Assembly (NCBI GenBank): GCA_031291275.1
Contig: JARLJJ010000327.1
Coordinates: forward strand, 30,583-94,582
DNA: 64,000 nucleotides
Source: Formivibrio sp.
GTDB lineage: Bacteria; Pseudomonadota; Gammaproteobacteria; Burkholderiales; Chitinibacteraceae
Reading direction: 5' to 3'
This document shows positions 37,800-47,549 of the stretch, piece by piece (positions within the stretch are counted from its first letter, which is position 1; every line of letters starts with the position of its first letter). Both the position numbers and the translations under genes were made by a program. A model generated the notes under the pieces. It had not been told where the DNA came from. It worked only from the letters and a program-made list of their open reading frames with translations, and did not search any database.

Positions 37800-40700
37800 T
37801 TAGTGACTGCGGCGCAGCCGGCGCATCGCGAACTCGCGCACATCATCGACGATCGTGAAGATCACCGGAATGACCAGCAGGCTCAAGAAGGTCGAAGTGA
37901 TCAGGCCGCCAATGATCACAATGGCCATCGGGGCGCGGAAGCTTGGATCATTGCCCAGGCCGATGGCAATCGGGAACATGCCTGCGCCCATGGCGACCGT
38001 GGTCATGACAATCGGTCGTGCCCGTTTGCGGCAGGCATCGCGCAAGGCGTCGAGTCGGTTCATGCCATGCAGGCGTCGCGCCATGATGGCGTATTCGACC
38101 AACAGGATCGAATTTTTCGTCGCCACGCCCATCAGCATGATCAGGCCGATCATGGCCGGCATGGAGAGTGCGGTATGGGTGATGAACAGGGCAAGAATGG
38201 CGCCGGGGACGGACAGCACCAGCGCGGCAAGAATCGTGACCGGCTGGACGAAATCCTTGAACAGCAGCACCAGCACGATGTAGATGCACAAGATGCCGGT
38301 CAGCATGGCGATGCTGAAGCCCTCAAACAGCTCGCCCATGGCTTCCGCGTCGCCCACGGCCTTGACGCTGACACCCGGCGGCAGTTGCTGGATGCTCGGC
38401 AAGGCCATGGCCTGAGCTTCAACCTTGCCGAGCGGCTGGCCGTTGAGCTCCACTTCGATATTCACGTTGCGGATGCGGTCGTACCGATCGATCTGCGCCG
38501 GGCCGCTGCCTAGTTCGATGTTGGCCACATTGCCCAGCAAAACCGGGCCATGTGCACCGGGCACAGTGAGCCGCGCGAGCAGGTCAAAATTCTGTCGTGC
38601 CGCATCGCGCAGTTTGACCACGATGGGAATCTGGCGCTGCGAAAGGTTCAGCTTGGCCAGCGCCTGATCGTAGTCACCAGCGGTGGCAATGCGCAGCGTA
38701 TCGGCGATTGCCGCCGAGGAAACACCCAGATCGGCGGCTTTGGCGAAATCGGGACGGACAATCACTTCCGGCCGAACCAGGCTGGAACTGGAGGTGACGG
38801 CGCCGATGCCGGGCAGCGAGCGCAACTCGCGTTCCACTTTTTGCGCCTGTTCGGTCAGCATGGGTCCGTCTTCGCCAGCCAGGGAAAGGACATATTTTTC
38901 ATTCGAGCCACCAAAGCCCACTTTGACGCGCACCCCGGGAACGGCCTCGATCAGGCGGCGGAAATCGGCCTCGATGGATTGCTTGCTGATGCCTGGGCGC
39001 TGTTTGCGCGGGGTGAGATTGATGGTCAGTGTTGATCGGGTGACATCGGCTGCGCCAGCTGCATCGAACGGGTCACTGCCCGCGGTCCCGCCACCGATGG
39101 TGGTGTAGATCGTTTTGACCTGCGGGTGCTGCTTGATCAGCGCTTCGGCTTGCTGTGTCACCGCGTAGGTCTGCTCGAACGTGCTGCCGGGCGGTGTGCG
39201 CAGCGTGATCTGGGTTTGCGACAGATCGTCCGGCGGCATGAAGCCGGTTGGCAGCAGCGGTGTCAGGCCGATCAGGACGCCCACGAAAAATATTGCCGTG
39301 AAGAGGGTGGTGGCGGCGCGATGCTGCAGGCACCATGTCGAGGTGCGCATGTAGAGGCGTTCCCAGCGTGCCGGTTCATGGCCGCGGGTCTTGGGCTTGA
39401 GAAGATATGCCGCCATCATCGGCGTCAGCATGCGCGCCACGACCAGCGAGAAGAAAACCGAGATCGCTGCCGTCCAGCCGAACTGAACGAAGAATTTGCC
39501 GACGATGCCGGTCATGAATGCGGTGGGCAGAAAGACGGCAATCAGGGTAAAGGTGGTGGCGATCACCGCAAGGCCAATCTCGTCCGCGGCTTCCATCGCC
39601 GCTTGATACGGCGTTTTGCCCATTTGCAGATGGCGGATGATGTTTTCAATCTCGACGATGGCATCGTCGACCAGGATGCCGATCACCAGCGAGAGCGAAA
39701 GCAGGGTGACGACGTTGATCGTGAAGCCGAACACATACATCACGCCGAAGGCCGGGATGATCGAGAGCGGGAGCGCCGTGGCGGAAACCAGCGTGGCGCG
39801 CCAGTCGCGCAGAAAGAACCAAACCACAAGCACGGCGAGCAAGGCGCCTTCATACATCAGCATCATCGACCCGTCGTAGTTCTCGACGACTGGCGTGACA
39901 AAGTTGAATGCCTCGGTAACCGTGATATCGGGATGGAGCGCCTGCATGCGCTTGAGTTCGGCACGGGCGCCATTCATGACGGTGACTTCACTCGCGCCCC
40001 GGCTGCGCACCAGTTCAAAACCGACGACCGTTTGCCCGTTCAACATGGCGATACTGCGCCGCTCGGCAACCGTATCCTGCACCGAGGCAACTTGGCCAAG
40101 GCGGATGTTGCGCCCGTCGGACAACGGAATTTCCATGGCCGCCAGTTGGGCAGCAGTCTGCACGGTGGCGATGGTGCGCACCGATTGCTCGGCGTCGCCG
40201 ATGTCGGTACGCCCGCCCGAGGCTTCCTGTTGCACCTGTCTCAGTTGGCGGGAAATATCTGCAGCCGTGGCCTTCAGTGCGAGCAATTTGTCCGGATCAA
40301 GCTCGACGCGGACCTGACGCGTTACGCCGCCCACGCGCGAGACTGCCCCGACGCCTTTCACGTTCAGCATGGCCTTGGCGATATCGTTATCGACAAACCA
40401 GGACAGGGCTTCATCGTCCATCTTGGTCGAGGCCACGGTGTAGGTCAGTACCGGTGTGCCGGCAAGGTTGGATTTGGACACGATAGGGTCGCGCATTTCG
40501 CCCGGCAAATCGGCGCGCACGCGTGCCACGGCATCACGCACTTCCTCGGTGGCTTCCTGGGTGGCTTTTTCCAGCACGAATTCGATGGTGATCGTGACCG
40601 ATCCATCCAGCACCTTGGTATAGATGTGTTTTACGCCTTGCAGCGTGGCGACCGAGTTTTCAATTTTGCGCGCGACTTCGGTTTCAAGCTGGGAAGGCGA

Positions 40701-40862
40701 AGCGCCAGGCAGCGAAGCCGACACGATCACCATGGGCAAATCGATGTCGGGAAAATTCTGGATCTTCATCGCGCGAAAACTCATCAAGCCCAGCAGGGTG
40801 AGCATGAAAAAAAGCAGGATCGCGGGAATCGGATTGCGGATGGACCAGGATGAAACGTTCAT
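37800..40862 (-). CDS. RND efflux pump, inner-membrane permease
   Basis: A 1020-residue proton-driven RND transporter, the pump of a tripartite efflux system. It has the usual 12 helices and two large periplasmic loops. Start motif SIRNPIPAILLFFMLTLLGL; porter region LPGASPSQLETEV; helix 4 carries the paired aspartates in IGILVDDAIVEIENII; a second-half GVATKNSILLVEYA is present. This resembles the hydrophobe/drug (HAE1) branch rather than heavy-metal CzcA, but the substrate cannot be inferred. It is the last gene of the operon, 10 bases after the adaptor. Confidence 0.93.
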   Translation of the reverse strand: MNVSSWSIRNPIPAILLFFMLTLLGLMSFRAMKIQNFPDIDLPMVIVSASLPGASPSQLETEVARKIENSVATLQGVKHIYTKVLDGSVTITIEFVLEKATQEATEEVRDAVARVRADLPGEMRDPIVSKSNLAGTPVLTYTVASTKMDDEALSWFVDNDIAKAMLNVKGVGAVSRVGGVTRQVRVELDPDKLLALKATAADISRQLRQVQQEASGGRTDIGDAEQSVRTIATVQTAAQLAAMEIPLSDGRNIRLGQVASVQDTVAERRSIAMLNGQTVVGFELVRSRGASEVTVMNGARAELKRMQALHPDITVTEAFNFVTPVVENYDGSMMLMYEGALLAVLVVWFFLRDWRATLVSATALPLSIIPAFGVMYVFGFTINVVTLLSLSLVIGILVDDAIVEIENIIRHLQMGKTPYQAAMEAADEIGLAVIATTFTLIAVFLPTAFMTGIVGKFFVQFGWTAAISVFFSLVVARMLTPMMAAYLLKPKTRGHEPARWERLYMRTSTWCLQHRAATTLFTAIFFVGVLIGLTPLLPTGFMPPDDLSQTQITLRTPPGSTFEQTYAVTQQAEALIKQHPQVKTIYTTIGGGTAGSDPFDAAGAADVTRSTLTINLTPRKQRPGISKQSIEADFRRLIEAVPGVRVKVGFGGSNEKYVLSLAGEDGPMLTEQAQKVERELRSLPGIGAVTSSSSLVRPEVIVRPDFAKAADLGVSSAAIADTLRIATAGDYDQALAKLNLSQRQIPIVVKLRDAARQNFDLLARLTVPGAHGPVLLGNVANIELGSGPAQIDRYDRIRNVNIEVELNGQPLGKVEAQAMALPSIQQLPPGVSVKAVGDAEAMGELFEGFSIAMLTGILCIYIVLVLLFKDFVQPVTILAALVLSVPGAILALFITHTALSMPAMIGLIMLMGVATKNSILLVEYAIMARRLHGMNRLDALRDACRKRARPIVMTTVAMGAGMFPIAIGLGNDPSFRAPMAIVIIGGLITSTFLSLLVIPVIFTIVDDVREFAMRRLRRSH

Positions 40863-40872
40863 GGGGTGCTCC

Positions 40873-42039
40873 TCAGTGGGCCTGGTCGGCTGCTGCTGCG
40901 GAAGCGGCTAATTTATGCGCGGAAACCGGGGCATCGACGACATGCACCGTATCGCCATCCGCCAGGAAGCCCACGCCGCTGACCGCGACGCGCTGACCGA
41001 TATCGATACCGCTGATGATCTCGATACGGTCGCCCATGCGGCGTCCCACGGCCACCTTTGTCTGAATCACTTTGTTATCGCTCCCCACGCGAAACACATA
41101 ATGGAATCCGTCGCGCAGCTGCACCGCCGACTGTGGCAGGGTGAGCGCGCTGGAGTTGCCCAACTGGATTTCGCCCCGGGCGAACATGCCGGCTTTGGCG
41201 TCCTGTGCCTGGGTGATATCGACGTAAACCAGTCCGTTGCGGGTCTGCGGGTCGACAGTCGGGGCGACCATGCGCAGGATGCCCGGCACGGGGGAACCGC
41301 TGGCGGTGAATATCGTGGCCTTCATGCCGGGTTTCAGTTGCAGCAGATCGCTCGCGGGGACTTCGGCGCGCCATTCCAGACGATCACGCCGGATCAGCCG
41401 GAAGAGTTCCTGGCCTTGTTGGGTGACTGCACCGACGGTGGCCAGCCGCGCTGAAATCGAGCCGTCATCCGTGGCTTGCACGCGCGTTTGCGCCAGACGG
41501 ATTTCATCCGACTTGAGCTTGGCCTTGAGCACGGCGACGCGTGCGCGTGCGGTTTGCTCTGCGGTCAGGAACTGGTTGATTTGCTGGCTGCTCATGGCGC
41601 CCGTGGTCTGCAATTGGCGAGCCCGGTCCGCATTTGCGCTGGCTTCTGCCTGTGAGGCCTGCGCTTCCTGCAGGCTGGCCTGGGTCTGCTCCCGCTCTGC
41701 ATCGGTGGTATCGCTCTGCATCCGTGCCAAAAGCTGGCCCTTGTGCACATGGTCGCCAACATTGACGAGCACTTCTTCAATGCGCAGACCGCCTGTCTCG
41801 GCGCCGATAATGGCTTCTTGCCAGGCAGCAATGTTGCCGTTGACCGCGAGTGTCAGCGGCCACTTGTTCGGCGTGGCCTGGGTGACGGAAATCGTCAGTG
41901 CAGCCTTGACTCCCGGGGTGGCAGGATTTGGCCCTGTGGATTTTGCTGTATGCGAGCTCAATACCCAAGCCAGCGCCGCGACGGCGACAAGAATGCTGGC
42001 AATCAAGATCATGCGTTTGGTGCGGGACAATTTGATCAT
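40873..42039 (-). CDS. RND efflux pump, periplasmic adaptor (MFP)
   Basis: A 388-residue membrane fusion protein linking the RND permease to the outer-membrane channel. An N-terminal anchor (MILIASILVAVAALAWVLSS) is followed by the lipoyl halves (IEEVLVNVGDHVHKGQLLAR), a long alpha-hairpin coiled coil (SLQEAQASQAEASANADRAR) and a beta-barrel/MP-proximal domain ending GDRIEIISGIDIGQRVAVSG. No lipobox is present, so it is anchored by the helix. It lies between the outer-membrane gene and the permease on the same strand. Confidence 0.93.
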   Translation of the reverse strand: MIKLSRTKRMILIASILVAVAALAWVLSSHTAKSTGPNPATPGVKAALTISVTQATPNKWPLTLAVNGNIAAWQEAIIGAETGGLRIEEVLVNVGDHVHKGQLLARMQSDTTDAEREQTQASLQEAQASQAEASANADRARQLQTTGAMSSQQINQFLTAEQTARARVAVLKAKLKSDEIRLAQTRVQATDDGSISARLATVGAVTQQGQELFRLIRRDRLEWRAEVPASDLLQLKPGMKATIFTASGSPVPGILRMVAPTVDPQTRNGLVYVDITQAQDAKAGMFARGEIQLGNSSALTLPQSAVQLRDGFHYVFRVGSDNKVIQTKVAVGRRMGDRIEIISGIDIGQRVAVSGVGFLADGDTVHVVDAPVSAHKLAASAAAADQAH

Positions 42040-42109
42040 GGCAGGTTCTCGTGAAACGGCTTTTTCGTTTTATCAGGAGCGTTGATCGGGAATTGGGTAA
42101 GCGTATGTG

Positions 42110-43525
42110 TCACGACTTGGCCGGGTCGACAGGATCGGTGGGCGACCAACCGCCACCTGCCGCGCGATACAGGCTGATCCAGGCCGCAATGCGTTCGCGC
42201 TGCACTGTGAGCAACTGCGTACACGATGCGACAGCTGTACGGCGGGTGTCCTCCAGCTCAAGCAAGGAGCCGGTACCCACACGCCAGCGATCTTCGGCGG
42301 CCTTGAATACCTTGTCGTAACCTTCGGCGGCACGTTGCGCATCGCTTTCGCGCGCGCTGGCACTGTTCAGGCGTACCAGTGCCTGTTCGACTTCGCGCAC
42401 AGCCTGACGAGCGCGGCCGGTATAGTTGGCGAGCGCTTCGTTGTAGCGTGCTTGAGCCGCGTCGACATTGGCCGCGCGGCGGCCGGCATCGAAGATCGGC
42501 AGGCTGAGCGCCGGACCGAATGACCAGAGCTTGTCATCGAGCGTGATGCCTCCGGTGCGCAGCGTTTGAAAACCGACCGAGCCAGTCAGTGTCAGGCTGG
42601 GATAGCGGGCGGCTTCTGCGCCACCAATTTCAGCGCTTGCGGCGGCAAGTTCGCGCTCGGCGGCGGCCATGTCGGGCCGTTGCATCAAGGTGTGCGCGGG
42701 TAACTGCACGATAGTGAACGAGGCCGGGGTGGGCAGAATACCGGTGCGTGCCGCCAGACGATTGCGCAAATCGGGTTCCGGCAGACCGGTAAGTGCAACC
42801 AGTGCTTTGATGCTGATATCGCACTCGGCCCGCTGGGCATTGACCCGCCCGGCCGCATCCGCAGCACTGGCGCTTGCGAGTGCGCCATCGGCGGGGGCAT
42901 CGAAACCGGCATCGACTTTCAGGTGGGTCAAGCGTTCGGATTCGCGACGCGAGGCAAGGTCTTCGGCCAGGTTTTTAACCAGCGCTTCGCATGCGCGCAG
43001 CCCGACATATTCCTGCGCGACTTCTGCCGCCAGCGAAACGCGGGCATCGTGCCATTGGGCCTGGGCTCCTTCGTAGCGCGCCTGCGCCGCTTCACGGCCG
43101 CGACGGTTGGCGCCGAACAGATCGATTTCCCAGCTCGCATCCAGCGTCGCCTGGCCGAGGGTCTGAGGAGTGGTCAGCGCGATGCTGTTGCTGCGCTGTG
43201 CGAGTGTATTGGCGCTGAGAGTCGGGAACAGCGTCGAGCGCGCTGCAATCACGCCTGCGCGGCTCTGGGCGATGCGCGCCAGCGCTTGATTCAAGCCGGG
43301 ATTGTTGCGCTGTGCCTCGGCAATGAGTTCGGCCGGCAAGGGATCATCGAACTGCGCCCACCATTGCGCCAGATTTCCGGGGTCGCCGCCATGCGGTAAC
43401 GTCGCATACCACTGCGGCGCGATGGATAACGTCGGGCGACGGTATTCCGGGCCAACGGCGCAAGCTGATAGAAAGGCAGAAAGGATGATGACGAGCGCGG
43501 CAGCTGTCGCGCGAGATCTGTTCAT
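42110..43525 (-). CDS. RND efflux pump, outer-membrane factor lipoprotein (NodT family)
   Basis: A 471-residue TolC-like outer-membrane channel of the NodT/OprM group. The signal peptide ends in the lipobox LSAC, followed by AVGPEYRRP, typical of OprM-like lipoproteins. Two repeats with long helices follow (RIAQSRAGVIAARSTLFPTL, AANVDAAQARYNEALANYTG). It is the first gene of the efflux operon, ahead of adaptor and permease. No regulator gene is adjacent: the upstream gene is the EF-G paralogue on the other strand. Confidence 0.93.
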   Translation of the reverse strand: MNRSRATAAALVIILSAFLSACAVGPEYRRPTLSIAPQWYATLPHGGDPGNLAQWWAQFDDPLPAELIAEAQRNNPGLNQALARIAQSRAGVIAARSTLFPTLSANTLAQRSNSIALTTPQTLGQATLDASWEIDLFGANRRGREAAQARYEGAQAQWHDARVSLAAEVAQEYVGLRACEALVKNLAEDLASRRESERLTHLKVDAGFDAPADGALASASAADAAGRVNAQRAECDISIKALVALTGLPEPDLRNRLAARTGILPTPASFTIVQLPAHTLMQRPDMAAAERELAAASAEIGGAEAARYPSLTLTGSVGFQTLRTGGITLDDKLWSFGPALSLPIFDAGRRAANVDAAQARYNEALANYTGRARQAVREVEQALVRLNSASARESDAQRAAEGYDKVFKAAEDRWRVGTGSLLELEDTRRTAVASCTQLLTVQRERIAAWISLYRAAGGGWSPTDPVDPAKS

Positions 43526-43873
43526 GGTTATTCATTCCCCGTGCGGCAAGACATGGATTACCGGCGCAGCATGGATTGCATGGAAAAGCAGAACGGTTTT
43601 ATCTCATTTCATCCAGTCTGTCCAAGTAGTACTTTCTAGAACATCTGGTGGAAATCCGAGCAAGCCCAGGCAAATAGCGCTCAGTGAGCACTTTAAAAAT
43701 GGTTTCATCAAGCTGTCGATAAAATTTTCAGCGCCTTGCTAAGGAGCCACTGTAGCGTGACCCGTGAATCAAAACCAACGGAATTTGTGTCATTCGGGCC
43801 CGTCGTTCATCCGGCGCTTTGCCTACAATGCAATCAGGCAGAAGCAAAGTTCATCAATACGGGGAAAACAACA
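43526..43873. other. Intergenic region between efflux operon and EF-G paralogue
   Basis: A 348-base divergent promoter region. A TACAAT at 43824-43829 is a possible -10 for the EF-G gene, without a good -35. A GCGCTCAGTGAGCAC dyad lies near 43678. Nothing else recognisable was found; the ORF track extends the EF-G frame into it without family similarity. Confidence 0.4.
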
Positions 43874-45922
43874 ATGACACCCAACTCGGTTCACGACATC
43901 CGCAATCTGAGCCTGCTCGGCCACACTGGCAGCGGCAAAACCACGCTGGTCGAGGCCTTGCTTGCCGCTGCCGGTGAAATTGGCGCGGCCGGTAATGTTG
44001 AGCGTGGCGACACGGTTTCGGACTACGACCCGCAGGAAAAGGCAATGGGGCACTCGCTGCATGCCGCACTCGTGCATCTGGAATGGAGCGGACACTGGAT
44101 CAATCTGCTCGATACCCCAGGATTGCCCGATCTTGCCGGCCGGGCCATGGCGACGCTGGCTGCGGTGGAAACGGCCCTGGTGGTCATCAGCGCTGTCGCC
44201 GGTGTAGAAAGCGGCACGCGCCGCATGATGACAGCGGCGAAGGGCAAGTGCCGCATGATTGTCGTCAACAAGATCGATGCTGTTGGCGCCAAGCCTGCTG
44301 CACTGATGAGCGACATCGTTGCCGAGTTTGGCCGGGAATGCTTGCCGATCAACCTGCCTGCCGCGGCCGGCGGCAAGGTCATCGACTGTTTTTTTGCCCC
44401 CGATCCGGCAGCCGCGACGGCTTTCTCCAGCGTAGGCACGGCGCACGATGCCCTCGTCGATCAGATTGTCGAACTCGACGAAGCGATGATGGCGCAGTAC
44501 CTGGAGCAGGGCGAATCGCTCGATCCTGAGCAATTGCATGCACCGTTCGAGCAAGCTTTGCGCGAAGGTCATCTGGTCCCGGTCTGTTTTGTTTCGGGCC
44601 GAAGCGGTGCGGGCATACGCGAACTGCTGGATATCCTGGGCAAGCTTGCCCCGGATCCGACCGAAGGCAACGCACCGGTATTCCTGAAAGGCGAAGGCTC
44701 GGCTGCGGCGCAAGCCACCGTCGTACCCGATCCCAAACGCCATATCGTCGGCCATGTGTTTCAGGTGGCCAATGATCCATATCGCGGCAAGCTCGGTCTG
44801 TTCCGCATTCATCAAGGCACGGTCACGCCGAGTGCGCAGCTTTATATCGGCGATGGCCGCAAGCCGTTCAAAATTGCCCACCTGCTGCGCATGCAGGGGC
44901 GAAATTCGGTCGAAACAGTACTCGGCGTGCCAGGCGATCTGTGCGCTGTCGCACGTGTGGACGAGATTCACCGCGATGCGGTGCTGCACGATTCTCACGA
45001 CGAGGATTTCTTTCACATCGCCCCGCAGGCTTATCCGCAACCGGTGTTCGGACTGGCGCTGATCGCCAGAAAGCCGGCCGATGAGCAAAAATTATCGGAA
45101 GCGCTGGCACGGCTGTCCGACGAAGATCCCTGTCTTGAGGTCAGCTACGATGTGCGCGGCCGTCACCCCGTGGTGCGCGGACTGGGTGAGCAGCATCTGA
45201 AGATTGTGCTGGAGGAACTGGCTGCGCGCTGGAATCTGCAGCTCGATACCGCGACGCCAGCCATTCCCTACCGCGAGACGATTACCGAGATTGCCGAAGC
45301 GCGCTATCGGCACAAGAAACAGAGCGGTGGTTCCGGGCAGTTCGGCGAAGTGGCCTTGCGCGTTGAGCCGTTGGCGCGTGGCATGGGACTGCAGCTGGGC
45401 AACGAGGTCAAGGGCGGGGCGATACCCACCCACTTTATGCCAGCGGTGGAAAAAGGCGTGCGGCAGGCGCTGGCCGAGGGGGCTTTCGCCGGTTTTCCGA
45501 TCCACGATCTGCGGGTGGTGTTGACCGATGGCAAGCACCATGCGGTGGATTCGAATGAAGTTTCCTTTTCCACCGCTGCGCGCCATGCCTTGACCGAAGC
45601 CGTGCTCGCGGCACAGCCACAGGTACTTGAGCCGATGCTCGATTTGCGCGTGAAGGTAGCCGACGCGCTGTTTGGTGAAGTGAGCGGCGAACTCTCCGCC
45701 CGGCGTGGCCACCTCACCAGTACGGACAGCCCATCGGCTGGCAGGATCGTGATTTTGGCCCGCGTGCCGATGTCGGAAATGGGTGGTTTCGAAAGCCGCC
45801 TGAAGGCGATCTGCGCCGGCGAGAGCGAGTTTGTCATGGAGTCCGGCGGGTACGAGCCCGCACCGCAGGAAGTGCAGACCGAGCTTTCGCGCAGCTATAC
45901 CCGCGTGGGCGCTGACAGCTAA
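43874..45922 (+). CDS. Elongation factor G-like GTPase
   Basis: A 682-residue translational GTPase of the EF-G-like family, a paralogue of the essential FusA. G1 is LGHTGSGKTTLVEALL, G3 DTPGLPDLAG and G4 NKID. Domains II-V follow, with SGGSGQFGEVALRVEP and the domain V start LEPMLDLRVKVADALFGEV. The switch I region departs from canonical EF-G. Such paralogues may help recycling or stress translation, but their role is not settled. I start at the ATG giving MTPNSVHDIRNL, with GGGGAAA upstream; the 46 extra N-terminal residues in the ORF track look non-coding. Confidence 0.9.
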   Translation: MTPNSVHDIRNLSLLGHTGSGKTTLVEALLAAAGEIGAAGNVERGDTVSDYDPQEKAMGHSLHAALVHLEWSGHWINLLDTPGLPDLAGRAMATLAAVETALVVISAVAGVESGTRRMMTAAKGKCRMIVVNKIDAVGAKPAALMSDIVAEFGRECLPINLPAAAGGKVIDCFFAPDPAAATAFSSVGTAHDALVDQIVELDEAMMAQYLEQGESLDPEQLHAPFEQALREGHLVPVCFVSGRSGAGIRELLDILGKLAPDPTEGNAPVFLKGEGSAAAQATVVPDPKRHIVGHVFQVANDPYRGKLGLFRIHQGTVTPSAQLYIGDGRKPFKIAHLLRMQGRNSVETVLGVPGDLCAVARVDEIHRDAVLHDSHDEDFFHIAPQAYPQPVFGLALIARKPADEQKLSEALARLSDEDPCLEVSYDVRGRHPVVRGLGEQHLKIVLEELAARWNLQLDTATPAIPYRETITEIAEARYRHKKQSGGSGQFGEVALRVEPLARGMGLQLGNEVKGGAIPTHFMPAVEKGVRQALAEGAFAGFPIHDLRVVLTDGKHHAVDSNEVSFSTAARHALTEAVLAAQPQVLEPMLDLRVKVADALFGEVSGELSARRGHLTSTDSPSAGRIVILARVPMSEMGGFESRLKAICAGESEFVMESGGYEPAPQEVQTELSRSYTRVGADS

Positions 45923-45985
45923 TATTCGTTTTCAGTGAAAGGTCTAATCGCGCCGGCTGGCGCTGGCAAAAACGATGCCAGTGCC

Positions 45986-46486
45986 CTATTTACTGCTCAT
46001 CCAAAGAGCAAACCATTCCGTCAACGGGCGGGTTTCGCCCAAGCCGGCGAGCGCGTGATCGATGGCATCGTGATTGCCCCATACCACGTTGGCCAGCGCG
46101 CCATCGGCGACCTGTGATTCGATATCGTGGCAATACAGTCCAAGATCGCGCTGCACGTAGAAGCCATAGCTACGGCAAGCGACCGGACGCTGGACGTAGA
46201 CCGGGCAACTGTTGCTCTGCGCGTCGAGCAGCGGGCAAACGACCGGGCGCGATGTTTGATTGGCCAGAACCGCCATCCGCTGGCTGATTTCCTGCAGTGC
46301 TTCCTGTGGTAGCGCGGCCAATCCTTCTTGAAGCAAGCGCCATTCCGTTGCCGTCAGTTGCGGCACTTCGGCAAGGCGCCGACAACAAAGATCGCAACCC
46401 TTGCCGCATAACCATGCCGGGTGATCGCTCCGAATCGCTTGCACGCGTGCATCAATATCGGCATGGAGTTGGTGCAACTCAATCAT
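45986..46486 (-). CDS. YkgJ family cysteine-cluster protein
   Basis: A 166-residue cytoplasmic protein with the CxxxCxxCC-type cluster typical of this zinc/iron-chelating family: CGKGCDLCCRR, then CPLLDAQSNSCPVY, RPVACRSYGFY and a late CHD. The family is annotated as putative metal-cluster binding and has no firm function. The gene lies convergent to the EF-G paralogue with 63 bases between. No close partner gene is visible. Confidence 0.85.
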   Translation of the reverse strand: MIELHQLHADIDARVQAIRSDHPAWLCGKGCDLCCRRLAEVPQLTATEWRLLQEGLAALPQEALQEISQRMAVLANQTSRPVVCPLLDAQSNSCPVYVQRPVACRSYGFYVQRDLGLYCHDIESQVADGALANVVWGNHDAIDHALAGLGETRPLTEWFALWMSSK

Positions 46487-47001
46487 TTGATTACGTCCAT
46501 CATGCTGGAAAATGCAGAACCCTGGTGCAGGGGCAGTGTCTTGGCACAGAAGGTTTGCATCGCTTTCCTTTCGATATCGTCACGAACATGAATACAACCT
46601 CGCTTGCCGCGCGGGAAGTAGTTGCATGGTACGGGTATTCGGTTGCCCGCTCTAGCCGACCGCCGCATTGGTTTCACCACGGAGCCTCGCCCTGCTGAGG
46701 GTGATGGTAACAATCCGGTTAACTCCGTGCCAAACGCCTGACAATCACCAGCCATCAAAGCAAGGCTGCACGCAGCTATAGGCATCGGTTTACCGCTGGT
46801 CTGAGGTACGGCCGCTCGCTTCTTGTCGAGTGACGTCCAGGTAGCTAGGGTCACATTTCCTTACAGCTGAAGTATCGCCAGCGCGGCTTCGAATTCGAAC
46901 GAGACGTCCAGAGCGCAGCCCCGTTTCGCTACTGGTCCGCTTGGGTTCGTTGAGCGGGCGCGGCACCGCTTTCATATGCCGCAATCGAAGGAGGTCATCG
47001 T
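46487..47001. other. Large unexplained intergenic segment with minus-strand ORFs
   Basis: This 515-base gap holds no gene I can recognise. Two minus-strand ORFs (123 and 64 residues) are open in it; the larger ends exactly on the YkgJ start (ATGA overlap). Their sequences (RSARAGNRIPVPCNYF) are Arg/Pro/Ser-rich and look like translated structured DNA rather than protein. The base pattern differs from the surrounding genes. It may be an old mobile or repeated element or a structured RNA; no known RNA family (RNase P, tmRNA, 6S, SRP) fits. Confidence 0.4.
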
Positions 47002-47307
47002 ATGAAAATGTTACTTACGGTCGAATTCCCGCATGAGCCTTTCAATGCCCTGGTCAGAAGCGGGAAAATCGGCGAAACCATTGGGCACATCCTCGAAACG
47101 ATCAAGCCGGAGGCAGCCTATTTCACCGAACAGGATGGGAAACGCGGCGGAATTTTCCTGGTCAATGTGCAATCCCCTTCGGATGTGCCCGTTTTTGCCG
47201 AACCGTTCTTTCTTGTCTTCCAGGCCAATTGCAAATTCCGCATCGTGATGAGCCCGGAGGATTTGCAGAAATCCGGGATTAATTCGATTGGCAAGACATG
47301 GGCGTGA
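47002..47307 (+). CDS. Small conserved hypothetical protein
   Basis: A 101-residue soluble protein beginning MKMLLTVEFPHEPFNALVRS and containing KPEAAYFTEQDGKRGGIFLV. Similar short proteins are sometimes annotated as panthothenate synthetase in Burkholderiales genomes, but they are far too short to be PanC and that name should not be used. The pattern suggests a ferredoxin-like alpha/beta dimer of the GYD/muconolactone-isomerase kind (inference). A very strong AAGGAGG signal sits 8 bases before the ATG. It is monocistronic. Confidence 0.75.
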   Translation: MKMLLTVEFPHEPFNALVRSGKIGETIGHILETIKPEAAYFTEQDGKRGGIFLVNVQSPSDVPVFAEPFFLVFQANCKFRIVMSPEDLQKSGINSIGKTWA

Positions 47308-47500
47308 TCACGGGTGCATCTTGCAGCAAAGAGAATCGCTCCACATTCTCAAAGCAAGCATTGTTTTGCCTGCTTCCTGCGCGCAAGGTGGATATGCCTT
47401 GAAAGATACTTCCGGGCGTCATGAACATTGCCGGTGTTGATAATGCCGAATGCGGTGATCCGATGGCGCTGGGATAGTGAAGCAGGGGGAGCGAAAAAAG

Positions 47501-47528
47501 AAAAGGCAGATGAAATCATCTGCCTTTT
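47501..47528 (-). terminator. Terminator of the acetate transporter gene
   Basis: AAAAGGCAGATGA and TCATCTGCCTTTT pair perfectly around two bases. On the minus strand the hairpin is followed by CTTTTTTC. It lies 22 bases past the transporter stop codon. Confidence 0.9.
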
Positions 47529-47549
47529 CTCATGGGTGCTTGAAGCGAA

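Noticed and set aside
39126-40853. 575-residue plus-strand ORF across the RND permease
   Set aside because: Antisense shadow of a clear RND transporter; His/Asp/Gly-rich with no domain pattern.
46483-46854. 123-residue minus-strand ORF as a real gene upstream of YkgJ
   Set aside because: Despite the ATGA overlap, the sequence is low in ordinary protein features and the start is a GTG with a poorly spaced signal; kept only as part of the unexplained segment.
46487-47001. RNase P RNA, tmRNA, 6S or SRP RNA in the large gap
   Set aside because: None of the conserved core sequences of these RNAs could be recognised on either strand.
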